In this document: piece by piece, positions 23,398 through 34,113 of the stretch
Layout: each line of letters opens with the position of its first letter
How positions within the stretch are numbered: position 1 is the stretch's first letter
From: Capitulum mitella
Taxonomy: Eukaryota > Arthropoda > Thecostraca > Pollicipedomorpha > Pollicipedidae
Assembly (NCBI GenBank): GCA_030062745.1
Contig: CP099853.1
Location: forward strand, 4,873,634-4,937,633
DNA: 64,000 nt
Direction: 5' to 3'
Notes under the pieces: model-generated
What the model saw: the letters and a program-made list of their open reading frames with translations, nothing else
What the model was told of the DNA's origin: nothing
The model's database searches: none
Translations under genes and position numbers: made by a program

Positions 23398-23590
23398 ATT
23401 TGGCCTTGTCATCCGCAATCACTTGGATCGGCGAGGGTATCTGACCGACGTCCAGTTTGCGCGGTTTGCCATACGTCCGCCCAGCGCCCTACGCGGTCCC
23501 GGGGGCGTCTGGCTGAACACGCTCAGCGGATAAGCATTTCCCGGCCCAGGCGGCGCCACCATCCCCGGCATCGACGATGGAGGTGTAACG
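23398..23590 (-). pseudogene. Sec24C/D-like N-terminal fragment, probably pseudogene
   Basis: Minus-strand translation gives a Pro/Gly-rich stretch (PPSSMPGMVAPPGPGNAYP, FSQTPPGP) and, after a change of frame near 23470-23490, RKLDVGQIPSPIQVIADD. The string R(R/K)LDxxxIPSPIQVIxDD is a hallmark of the Sec24C/D COPII coat subunits, where it follows the low-complexity N-terminus and precedes the zinc-binding core. Here the core does not follow: the frame continues into an unrelated cysteine-rich sequence. The frame change and the missing core argue for a retro- or transduplicated fragment. An alternative is one real exon of an otherwise absent gene, with an indel. Confidence 0.4.
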
Positions 23591-23667
23591 GGTTGCATTT
23601 TGGCTCTTTATTGCAGGCATACGAGAATTCAAAATATTTTACATCCCGGCTTCTGAGACGCATTTAA

Positions 23668-23935
23668 AATGCACTTCGTGTGCATTTAATATTGTCTGTA
23701 AATGTTTTCAACCATTTGGATCCACTTTATTTCAAAAACTCCCATTTTACGACTTTTGTGATATAGGTTACGCGCACTGACATTTTAGGTCATAGCTCCG
23801 TGACCTGACCTGATATCAAGCTGAAATTTGATACACAAGTAGAGGGCACCCTTCTACGTCATGTATATTCCGGGTTTGGCATTAAAAAAATAGCACCGAA
23901 ATTATTAATATGAAATCAAATTTTCAATTTTTCCC
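23668..23935. mobile_element. TTAA element family A, internal fragment
   Basis: Matches 22080-22320 and 24765-25000 ('gtgtgcatttaatattgtctgtaaatg', 'gacattttaggtcatagctccgtgac', 'ttccgggtttggcat'). Both ends of the element are missing. Confidence 0.75.
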
Positions 23936-23943
23936 TGTCCCGA

Positions 23944-24143
23944 TCAGCTATGGCTCGGCCGGGCCCGTCTGCAGGCCGCGCACTACCTCGGCTAGTCTCA
24001 GGACGGCGTCGGTGGCCTCGCGCGTTGAGAGTTCTGTTAGCAGGTTCAACAATGGCCAGCTATGGCTCGGCCGGGCCCGTCTGCAGGCCAAGCACCACCT
24101 CGGCCAGGCCCGGATGTGTCATTCGGCCTATGCGTGGTGTTGT
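23944..24143. repeat. 113-bp tandem duplication
   Basis: The string 'cagctatggctcggccgggc' occurs at 23944 and again at 24057, each followed by 'ccgtctgcaggcc'. GC-rich, origin unknown. Confidence 0.7.
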
Positions 24144-24147
24144 TTAA

Positions 24148-25378
24148 CCCTATTCCCGGAGGGCTAGACGGTATGGTCGATTCCCGGCAGGGAGGGGGCG
24201 GATTTGGCCCCCCCTTGAGATCTCAAGAACTGCTCGTCCGATTTCATCGCAACAAACGGCAATCGATTTGCCGTGACGTGAACTACATTTTTATAAAAAG
24301 AAATTCTCAAAATTTTTAAATGTGTAGATACAGGGGGGCAAAAATGACAAAATGGGGGTACTTTTGGACTTCTTATAACTCCCTTGTTTATCGACCGATT
24401 TCGATGAAACTGGCATGACTCGAGAGATGATGGATAGTGCTTTTACCATGGGTCCGCAAATCTCAAATTTTGACAAAATTCATGGGCGTTCACAGGGTTT
24501 CAAAAATTAGAGGACTAGTTTTCTAACAACTGAATGAACAAAAGAGGCAAACATCCTTTTTTGGCTTCTGCTAGTCATGTTATACTACAGAAGTGCAAAT
24601 CGCATTACAATGTTTGTAAAATGTTAGCACAGGCGGTGCCAGGGACATGAAAAAGGGAGACTGTCATGGTCCCACGTTTCTCAGATCAACGTGGCTCCAG
24701 ATCTTAAATGACCTTAAATGACCTTTGGCCTTAAATGACCTCCGGTGACCTTGGGGTCATTTGGAATGATCTCGTGTGCATTAATGTTATCTATAAACGT
24801 TGTCTATCATTTGAATTCACTCTATTTCACAAATTTTATTTTATGGCTATTGCAATATAGGGTACGCGCACGGACATTTTAGATCATAGCTCCGTGACCC
24901 AACCTGATATCAAGCTGAAACTTGGTACACAAGTAGAGGGCACCCTTGTACGCCATATATATTCTGGGTTTGGCATTTCAAGAAACGGCGCCGAAATTAT
25001 TGCGAAAAAACAAATTTTGACTTTGGACCTTGACCTCACCTTGCAAAATGACATCACATGAACAAAATTACATCTGTACATTAACCAACTAATTAGCTAT
25101 GCATCCACATAACGCTTTAAGTTCTATTTTTAAAACTCTGCTTTTGGCAGACATTTTCCTTTTACCCTCAACATGGCCACAAATGGCCTGAGGTGCCTCC
25201 CAAAAACGTTACCTGACTCCGCCCCTGAGCAAAATAGAATTTTGAAATTTCGTCACGGCACGTAGAACGAATAGCTTGGAAAAGTGACCAAGTTTCGTGA
25301 AGCTGCGTTGAAAAGCCTGGCATTCGCAAGCAAAAAACCCGAGGGGGGAGGATTTAGCCCTTCCTGCCGGGAATAGGG
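24148..25378. mobile_element. TTAA element family A, complete non-autonomous copy (piggyBac-like)
   Basis: 1231 bases bounded by 12-base perfect terminal inverted repeats, CCCTATTCCCGG and CCGGGAATAGGG, directly flanked by TTAA at 24144-24147 and 25379-25382. A TTAA duplication and termini starting CCCT are typical of the piggyBac superfamily. A paralogous empty site exists at about 25624-25670: the same flanking sequence ('cattcggcctatgcgtgg' on the left, 'aagctgtaaaac' on the right) is joined there with a single TTAA, as expected for TTAA insertion. There is no transposase frame. An internal second copy of GATTCCCGGC lies near 24178. Several TGACCT and AGGTCA-like motifs cluster at 24690-24755 and 25015-25050. 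Confidence 0.85.
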
Positions 25379-25380
25379 TT

Positions 25381-25906
25381 AAGCTGTAAAACGCGTTTTT
25401 AGTTTTCCTAGGGGGTTTTGACCCCTTAGATTTCAATGGCCCATAGGGTTTCTTCAGCCAGATTGATGGGCTTGTGTCGATGGTTTAAGGTGTCAATTTT
25501 GGAGAAAATCGTAGGGGCGGCCCCATTGACATGATTTTTTCGATCGTCCATAACTTTCCCCATAGACAAGGTAGGTGATTTTTCTTTGCACAGTTGTGTT
25601 TGGGTTAACGAGTGCTTTCATTTGATGTGTCATTCGGCCTATGCGTGGCGCTGTTTAAGCTGTAAAACTCGTGTTTAATTTTCCCAGGGGGTTTTGACCC
25701 CTTAGATTTCAATGGCCCGTAGGGTGTCTTCAGCCAGATTGATGGGCTTGTGTCGGTCGTTTAAGGTGTCAATTTTGGAGAAAATCGTAGGGGCCGCCCC
25801 ATTGACATGATTTTTTCGATCGTCCATAACTTTCCCCATAGACAAGGTAGGTGATTTTTCTTTGCACAGTTGTGTTTGGGTTAACGAGTGCTTTCATTTG
25901 ATGTGT
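25381..25906. repeat. 276-bp tandem repeat, two units, target of the element insertion
   Basis: Units begin 'aagctgtaaaac' at 25381 and 25657. The second is cut short at about 25906. They are nearly identical and include 'ggggttttgaccccttagat', a small palindromic string. The tail of a preceding unit lies at 24111-24147, left of the inserted TTAA element. Confidence 0.85.
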
Positions 25907-26269
25907 GGCAAAACCAGGTTTCTTAAGTTCTGTGGGAGTTATCGGCCCGTAAAGGGAATTCCCTACCGAATCTGGGCTGGGCCGAATCTGGGCTGAATGT
26001 GGGCTGTCTTCCGTTACATGATATTCCGAGACAAACTGTAGCACACCCTCGCATCTAAGCTGCACATTTTCAATCCAGCTGATCAGGCGCGGATCCAGGT
26101 GGCGATGAGGACAAACGTCCCCCAAGATGCCGAAGAAGAGGCCCCTCTCAGGCTCAGAAGGGGTCCCGAAGGGGCCCTGTATGAGCTTCACGGGGTTCCT
26201 GTGAAAACGTGAACGGTTCTTGATGCGGTCAGAGGGCCTCTGGGAGGGTCATATGACACCTGAGACGAA

Positions 26270-27230
26270 TAGAAGGGTCATGAATGAATACCCCTGAAGT
26301 TCTCAAAAGGCCCCTAAGACCACAACAGGGCCACAGCAAGGCACAGTACACCTGAGACCGCCAGAAGGGTCGTAAGGCCACTGGGACGACCAAGATGAGG
26401 ACTGAGTCCTAGGATGGCACAGGGGCCCCTGGAATGTCATGGGGCCTCGAATGCGTTCCACGGATCTGTATAAAAAGCCGAAGGTTTCTGATGCAGTTAG
26501 AGGGCCTTCGGCAGGGTTAATGAAACCGTGAGACGACAAGATGACCCGTAATGGACAGAAGGACAACTGAACTCTAAGGGTCCCTGGGGCCGCAAGAGGG
26601 GCCCCAATACAGCAAAGGGTCCATGAAACCGCTAAGAGTATCAGAGAGGCCCTTGAGATGGCAAGAACTTAAGAGCATGCCAGTCACGACAAGAGGAGCA
26701 CTCACAGGGTCCCTGAGAAGAGAAACATGCTCCCCAGAGACGACAAGAGGGACACCTAGGATATTAAGGGCTCCACTGAGACTGCTAGAGAGGGGTCACT
26801 GCTAACTAATAGTCCGTAACAATAGAGCCACCTGGGACGACCAGACGGGTCCATGAAACTAAGTAACCTTGAGACGTCCAAACAGCTCCTGAAACGGCAA
26901 AAGAACCCAGAGGATTGCCAGAGACTCTTCTGCTACGGCAGAGAAAGACTTATAGAGGACCCTTGTTACTGCCTGAGGGGTTTCTCAGACGGCAACAATG
27001 TCCTAGGAACGACAGGAGGGATCCCGAGATGAAGTCCCTGAACTTCAAGATAGGCCCTTGATACTGTCTGAGGTGCCCTGAAACTGCCAAAGGTGCGCTT
27101 GAGATGCCCGAAGGGACACGTGAAACCGTAAAAGAAGCCTAAAACCACAGGAGGGTCCTGTCGCTGCAAACCGCTCGAGACCACCAAAAAAGCCCCGTAA
27201 GTGCAAGAGGGAACCTAACCTATGCTGGCA
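26270..27230. repeat. Degenerate G/A-rich minisatellite-like region
   Basis: About 1 kb of recurring 'cctgagacgacaagaggg'-like blocks of roughly 25-30 bases, strongly diverged. Frames through it are compositional. Unit boundaries could not be set by eye. Confidence 0.55.
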
Positions 27231-27414
27231 AAAAAGTCACCAGAAATTAGGAGGGGCAGATGGGTTCCTGGGCCAAATACAGGCACGACATTCCAAACAG
27301 AGGGAGGAACGCAATCGCCTAAAATTCAGCCGGTTGTGTCATATTTTGGCCATTTACCTCGATAGCACAATGCAAAATTTCCTCAAACAAAGTGACGCGC
27401 TCGATTTTTTCCCT

Positions 27415-27535
27415 AACTTTATCTGATAAAAAACGCCAAACTACATTACGTATTTACCCACAGACACGAGCATCTTTTCCGTAACTTTATCTGATAAAAA
27501 CGGTAAACTACATTACGTATTTACCCACAGACACA
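27415..27535. repeat. 68-bp tandem duplication
   Basis: 'aactttatctgataaaaa' occurs at 27415 and 27483, each followed by 'ctacattacgtatttaccca'. Confidence 0.8.
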
Positions 27536-28559
27536 CACAAACTTTTCATATCTAAAAAGGAAAAAAATGGGGGAGGGACGGCCGGGAGAGGGCCCGCGCT
27601 GACCTTTCGCGACCCCCCCCCCCCGCCCTGGAGAAATCTTGAATATGCCCCTGTTGCTGATAGTGTTCCCGGTACCTCTCTTGAACTACTGAGAGATGAG
27701 AAGTCGTTGGTCAAACAGATAACAGACCAGAGCCAATCAGAGGGCGGTTGAAGGCGTTGACGGCAACTCTGTAAACTGGGACTGAACGTGGTTCAAGGCG
27801 GCTTCCATGTCCATAAAGACTTCAAGGTCACGTTGCCAATCATCTCCGGGGCCCTTTTAAAAATCTCCGTAATCTCCCGTGTCTGGGGCTTCCTTAGGCA
27901 CCTCCGATCAACTTTCTGAGTATGGGAAGTGACCGGAGGCATGCAACATGAAGCCCTTTGACAATCACGTCCCATTTCAGGTCCATCTCGCGAGAACATT
28001 TTACGCGCATGCTAACGGAATGAGTAAGTGATTTGGCTCAACACGTGGTCAAACGATTTTGTGTCGGACCGCACCACACACCTCTCTCCGCCCTCCAGCC
28101 AGCTCGGTTAATTTGGCCTCTGGCCCCCATTTTTGGAAACATTCCCACTCTTATGCCAGTGACGTTGAAAAACCTTACAATTATAGCGAAATGAAAAAAT
28201 GGCATTATATCAGGTCGCTTGATGCAATATATGATTATATTCATACTGTAAATTATGTCACCATAATGTAAATTCTGTTAGCTTTCCATTGACATACTTC
28301 AAACTGTTTTAGCGTTGTTAGGGGCGGAGCTACAACTCTTCTTAAACATCGGTATTTTTGCTTATATTGGCCAAAAAGTTGCATTATTTTCCAAAATTTT
28401 CGAAACTTTTCGAGTGCTTTGGGGCGTGCACATGACGAGCTTTCCAATCATATAGATGTCATTCTTCCCCGATATTCCGTTCGCGAGCTGGACAAAGGGG
28501 TGTCGAAACGCCCCCCCCCCCCGGCCCCGGCCGCCTACGTCAAGGTGCCGGTTGGGTGT
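27536..28559. other. Intergenic, no gene recognised
   Basis: C-run at about 27606-27620 and another at 28510-28522. No coding evidence. Confidence 0.4.
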
Positions 28560-28935
28560 GGGTTAAACAAATCAAAGAAATTAAACGTGTATCGGCATCT
28601 GCCTACTTTTGCCTTTTCTTTAGTGACTTTACCTACACTTTGTCAGTCACAGTCCTTGAGACCCAGGCCTCTTCCCGGTTTCGTGTAGTTGGCTATCACG
28701 AAACGTATACAGAGCTAAATGCCGCACATATTATCCGAAAATCATAATATTAGATATTACTATCATAAAAAATGGTACCAGTTTCGAGCTCTACTTATCA
28801 CCAGCTTTTAAACGGTATGCTTATTTTTATCGCGCAACCATCCGTTCACAAGTTGTGGGAAGGGGCGGTTAAATCCCCATCCCCTCCCCTCCGCCCAGTC
28901 GGGCGTGAGCGCCGATTGCCAGTCGGGCGCGTGTA
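28560..28935. mobile_element. TTAA element family B, right-hand fragment
   Basis: Collinear with 35810-36406 and 39500-39845: 'gtgtatcggca', 'aacggtatgcttatttttatcg', then a G/C-run block and 'cagtcgggcgcg' near the right end. The terminal GGTTAA has decayed to TGTAAA. Confidence 0.7.
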
Positions 28936-29212
28936 AAATTTCTATCACAGAATCAACCATTACCTGCAATTTCTCGACCATGTAGGATCGGGTTCTTGGC
29001 ATTGAGCTATGCTTAGCATAGGTTTCGATGGTTAACTCCACCCTAATAACTATTCGGATCCAGTTTACCCAAAATGGAAAGAAAAGTTTGTTCATCGTAC
29101 AATTTTCTTCGCCATTGCGGAAACATGGTGAAGGTATTTCCGAATATGCCAGCTGGGGTATTGCTTCATATATGGTGCTATGAGTTCAATATATTACCGT
29201 TATCCCAGAATT

Positions 29213-29566
29213 GTCTTTTGTACTCAGACGACTGACTGACGCCCGAGGAGACACAAGACTTGACCCAAGACTTTTGACACCTGAGCCCAATAGGCTGTGT
29301 GTCCTAACTCACAAACAAACAAACAAACCGTCTTTTGTACTCAGACGTCTGGCTGACGCCCGACGAGACACAAGACTCGGCACAACACTAAGGACACCTG
29401 AGCCCAAGAGGTTGTGTAGTCACAAACTAAGTCACAAACAAAGTCAAAGTCTTATGTACTCAGACGACTGACTGACGTCCGAAGAGACACAGGACTTGAC
29501 CCAAGACCTTGGACACCTGAGCCTAAGAGGCTGTGTGCCCTAACTCACAAACAAGCAAACAAACAA
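29213..29566. repeat. About 118-bp tandem repeat, three units
   Basis: Units start 'gtctt(t/a)tgtactcagac' at 29213, 29330 and 29449. Each includes 'gacacctgagccc' and ends in a CAAA/ACAA-rich stretch. Confidence 0.85.
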
Positions 29567-29640
29567 GTCTTGTACTGTACCGGTAGCTGATTAATCCAGG
29601 CGGATTTATGTCTCATTTTTTCCTCAGTGTCATATTTCTT

Positions 29641-29741
29641 AGATGGCTTTGAATGCAAAGAACAGGAAATTCCCTCCAGTTGCATGTATTGCTGAGGTGG
29701 ATTTGACCTTGGTTAAAGGAACCATTCCCTTTGTGGCACCA
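29641..29741 (+). other. Candidate coding exon of unknown gene
   Basis: An ATG frame (MALNAKNRKFPP..., 33 codons plus one base) lies after a pyrimidine-rich acceptor-like tract (TTTTTTCCTCAG near 29625) and ends at CACCAG|GTCAGT, a plausible donor. Its end, VAPG, and phase 1 donor resemble the exon at 40063-40173 (LLPG, phase 1), but the similarity is weak. No continuation exon was found. Confidence 0.25.
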
Positions 29742-30376
29742 GGTCAGTATGGCAAGTACCCCAGTGATGCATTTTGTTGACAGGGGAAATTGGTAGTAGT
29801 TTTGGTGTTATTGTGCTGTGGAGACTGCATGGCTTTGATTTGTAGCTATCCGCACATTCTTTTTGGTGTTGTATTGCAAGGAAATGTCATGTAGGCATCA
29901 TAAGTGTGTAGAGATGGCATAATGTTAAATGTTTAACAATAAACCTTGTGGAGATGTATCACATCAGTACCTCTTTGCAGACCACTTTTGGAATGTAAAT
30001 TGTTTATTAAAATAAGTTGTTGTACAACATGATAAACCAGTTACAGTTTCATTATCATTTCCAGAGAAAATTGAGTGGTAATGCACCATAGCTAAACATG
30101 ACCAGAACTGGCAATGCCATCCTTTTCACACTACAGAAATTGCTCCAAAGATGCCTTGATGTGCTGCGTAAATTTTTTGACATGAGTGAATTGGCAAATC
30201 TTAATGTGGCATTTAGACTGCCTTAGGTTAGAGCTTGAGTTAGGTATAGCCATTTTTTGCCCACAAATAAATGTTTGGTGCAAATGTGATGCACCACAAG
30301 CATTCTACCCTCTTCCCTTACCTTACCTGGTATGGGATTTAGAAGGCCACTCAGACTACATGATCAGCTCCTGTCA
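29742..30376. other. AT/TG-rich sequence, no gene recognised
   Basis: From about 29.6 to 32.5 kb the base composition changes: CpG-poor and TG-rich, compatible with an old methylated and decayed repeat block. No intact frame. Confidence 0.35.
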
Positions 30377-30640
30377 AGCTCCTGACTTGTAAAAACCACA
30401 TTGGTCCTGGTCTGGAATGGCTGATATGAGATGTGCCTAGTGTGAGTCAAACCTAGACTTGAACTGATTCAGTGTTTTAGGGGTGACAACTATGTGCAGA
30501 AGTGTGGTCTAGTTGTTCACCACCTTCACTATGAAGTTGTTCCTTCTGATCCATGTCACTGCTTGAGGCTTGGTAAGCCTTCACAGGTGGCCCCTTGTAG
30601 ATGTCATAGCTGGCAAGAAGAATCCTTTTGGGTTGCAGTC
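30377..30640 (-). pseudogene. Degenerate non-LTR retrotransposon, C-terminal end of reverse transcriptase
   Basis: The minus strand reads TSTRGHL.RLTKPQAV, RRNNFIVKVVNN(stop)TTL, then TLNQFKSRFDSH. This is the typical tail of CR1/jockey-type reverse transcriptases (R..FF..RVV..WN.LP..VV.A.SLNSFK.RLD.H). The conserved Trp is replaced by a stop, and there are further stops, so it is long dead. Confidence 0.6.
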
Positions 30641-32330
30641 AACTCTGGAGTGCAGGATCTGGCAGACTGATCATATTGTATGTTCAGATGTCTTATGTTG
30701 CTTATTCAGATGTGTTTTATCCATGGATAATGGCTGACACTATGCAGATTTTCAGAGGAGCAGTTTTACAATCAGACCATTGCCTGCTTGATTTGATGAG
30801 TATGATGGTCTTTAAACCTTTATATGTTTCACCAATTGCTACTGTGTATGAACCATGTCTGACTCATTTCACATCCACCTAAATTGCATTGCTGAATAAA
30901 AAACAGGCCACAGACCTCACTACAGCTTAGTCTTCATTGGCACTGTCTGGTTTTTGTAACAGCTTACATGTGGATGCTGCTTTTGTTGATTCTGAAATAA
31001 TTTATTGAGTGTTCAGTATAATTACATTCATAACCATGATTAATATAGTGGTACATGAAAACTTAAAAGGGATATCAAACCATTTTTTGATGATTTATGT
31101 CATGTCAAACTTAGGAAAAAATTTGTGTGCAAATGTTTTTTTTAGAGATTACATTTGGGTCACAAAATGCCCTTTGAGATGAATTATTCACAGTGAGATT
31201 GTAAAATTTAAGTGAAATCCAGAATTAAAGCAATGGTATGAGAAAGAGAACAGTATGCATAATCTTTGTGAAATCAGATCCCATGAAAGTTGTTTTTGAT
31301 TGTGCATCTTAATCATTGTGCAGCATAGCTGAAATTGGGTTACTGTTATTTCATGATACAGAGAAATTACCATATTAATGTGCATAAATTCATATGTAAG
31401 TCTGAGTATGTGAATGGTTTATTAAGAGACATTACTTTGAATTTCATTGGAATGAAACAGCTTGCTGTCTTGTGTGTAAGACATGGTGTGATGAGGGAAT
31501 GGGCATCATGAAAAACAACCACAAGTTAATGAGACTAACCCATTGTGATAAAGTTTTGGAAAATTTAGTCCTTTGCTGAAAAATGCCAAAACTGAGTGTG
31601 ATGTTTACATTCCTCCACTGTAACCTGTTCTCTTCCTTCAAGGACTGTTTAGTAAGCAGTGATAGAAATAGGAGGGGCCTTTTAAGACATCATTAATGAG
31701 CAGTGCTTTCTGTCCATTCTTTAAAAGGTAGATCAAATGTAGTTGGATATACATGCATGTGTTCAACTAAAAAATAATATTTAAAGGAATGTGTTGCATT
31801 TAACAATTGGTGTGAGGTGATATAGCTAAGAACCCCATAGTTGTAGTATGTAGTCTGTGGTACACATTATGTCTGAGTATTCTGCACTGTCCTTTTATCA
31901 TGGCTGTTTTTCATGCAGGATGTGTGCAAAGCAGTATTCCATCAACTACATAAAGGGGCTGAAAACATGATCAGCAACATTATTCAGATCAAACAAGGCC
32001 ATGTATGAAAGTTCAGCCATGATGGCATACTTCATTTAATAGTGAAACAGTGGAGTAAACATTTGCTTTGTCATTGGGTGTGGTTCCAAGGATTATGATT
32101 TTGAAGTCTGTACCATCATGAACATGTGATCTTTCCAGAAGCTGAAACTGCTCCTGATCATGGGGCTCATTACCTGCACCAAGACTTCCTAGAAGATAAT
32201 CACTGCCCTCTGGATGATCCTCTAGCTCTTGGTATGTTGCATTGCATTTGTGTTGAGAAAGGAGGTTGCTTAATGCTGCCTGCCATAGTTTTTGCAAGGA
32301 ACATGTCAGGGTTGTCGATTTGGATTCTTT
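30641..32330. other. No gene recognised; probably older remnant of the same repeat block
   Basis: CpG-poor with scattered short frames. A minus-strand frame at 32013-32297 is open for 94 codons but matches no family I know. Confidence 0.35.
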
Positions 32331-32420
32331 AGAGGGGGTCCTGGCCCACCCAGTGTTGATCTGGGTCCCTCCAATGTTGGTTTGGGCCCCTCCAATATTT
32401 TCTGCCAGATTTTAAGGCAA
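32331..32420. repeat. Short GGG(T/C)CC-TCCAAT repeat
   Basis: Three to four imperfect repeats of about 24 bases ('ggtccctccaatgttggttt', 'gggcccctccaatattt'), in the style of degraded DNA-transposon ends. Confidence 0.5.
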
Positions 32421-32995
32421 CTGGGCAAAAAGTAACAAAAATACCTGCAGTAGGTAAAATATAGGCAGAAAGTATAGAATAAAGTGTAAAGTGGTGTATC
32501 TATTTGTTTTCCTATCTTCTGTATGTACATATATACCTAGATACATGGGATATACAAAAAATTAGTTGAAAAATGTTAACAAAAAATTGAAAAATTTCCA
32601 TTGATCAAAATCAAGTGGGCTAAATCCATTGAGAAATCCACATTTGGGGGAGTTTAGGGTGTCGGACTGACGGCTCGGTCCAACCAATCATTTACTGAAA
32701 CTGACGTCCCTGGAACATGTATCTGCCACAGATGAGGCTACCCAGCACATGGCACCTCTTTCTGTACAGGGTCAGCAGTGGTGCGGAAACGCCGAACTGT
32801 CATTGTAATGCTCACTTTGTTGATGATCCCTTAGTACATAAATTTGGATAAAAGCGACAATCACGTAGAGTGAGCTTGATTCTGGAATGTGCCAGCACAG
32901 CTTCCAGGTCTTGTATTCCCATCCTTACTTGCCTGGATGTAGTATGGTGCATTTGGTTATACATCTTGTTATCTTTTTAATCCGCGGACTTGGAC

Positions 32996-33180
32996 TTAAC
33001 GCGGCTCCGACGGGGGGTCGACCGTCCCCCTGATGTTTTTCAAAGACTGCATGAGGGCGAATGAACGCAGCGCCACCAAGTCCCGTGTGCCTTTTGCTTG
33101 ATTCTTTTTACCCTTCATTACAATGTTTTAGCCGTATGTCAAGTCAGGTTTCTCAAGAGTGCACTGGTTTTTTTTGCAGA
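32996..33180. mobile_element. TTAA element family B, left-end fragment (diverged)
   Basis: TTAA followed by CGCGGCTCCGACGGGG, then 'cccctgatgtttttcaaagactgc' and 'gcagcgccacc', matching the left part at 48399-48500. The right part is absent. Confidence 0.55.
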
Positions 33181-33732
33181 AAACTTTGATTTGATTTTTC
33201 TCTGCCCACCACTTATTATCAGGTGCCCAGAAGTGCTCACGTCCCAATCTACCAAGATACAAACCACCTTTCGTTAACTCCCAAGGAAATCAAAATTGAA
33301 GACCTAAGAGAATAATACAAATCGTGGTCCCCCCTGCTAAAAAAGGAAAACAGAAAAACAATACTCGTAAAAAATATCATCCATATTAGTATATCTTAAT
33401 CAACGTGAGAGCGAGTAGTCTCGGCTAAAAAGCTTCCGATTGTTTGCTTAACCATTCCTAAAAACTCAAGTTCGTTGTTGGTGTAAACAAAATGTCAGTT
33501 ACTTCTTGAGGAGGGCGGGAATACTCGGGGGTCCCAACCATCACATTCGGGTCACTAGAGCAGCCCACCAGGACTGAGCAAAACTTGTTGTCCGGTGGGC
33601 CACCCCAGGGCCACTCCAGCGCCGTCCTGTTGATAGCAATGGCTTAAATGATAATAAAAAAAAAACGGAGCATCCATTCAAACGACTCATGCATGAAAAA
33701 ACAAATTCATAGACTTTCAGACGTCCACAGAC

Positions 33733-33836
33733 AGAGAAACACACAAACACAAACACACAGACACGCCTATACGTAGACACACGGACACCCACGCGCGCAC
33801 GCACGCGCACACGCGCACACACCCACACATATATGT
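33733..33836. repeat. AC/CACG-rich simple repeat
   Basis: Runs of ACACACAAACACAAACACACAG and CGCACGCACGCGCACACG. Confidence 0.85.
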
Positions 33837-34113
33837 GTTTACGAACCTACACACCAACAGACATACGAAGAATACACTCTCGAAACACTTGAAGCAAGCA
33901 AATGCCCTCACACTGAGAATCATCTCACTCATGACAGCACATAAAGTCATTATTAAGCAAAGAACGAGCAGACACATTAAATAAGAATAAAAATAAGAAT
34001 AAATTCGAAGAACAATAAACACAGTCCACGGCCTGCCGCAGAACGGCAAGGTGGACCCGGTCCCCGTCCCTGATGCCGCTGGGGACGCCTGCTGGGCCCG
34101 CGCGAACAGTCTG

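Noticed and set aside
23087..23400. Cysteine-rich minus-strand frame (CTTCIWCPRC) as a zinc ribbon of a piggyBac transposase
   Set aside because: Spacing does not fit the known C-terminal ring-like domain and no transposase core is present nearby.
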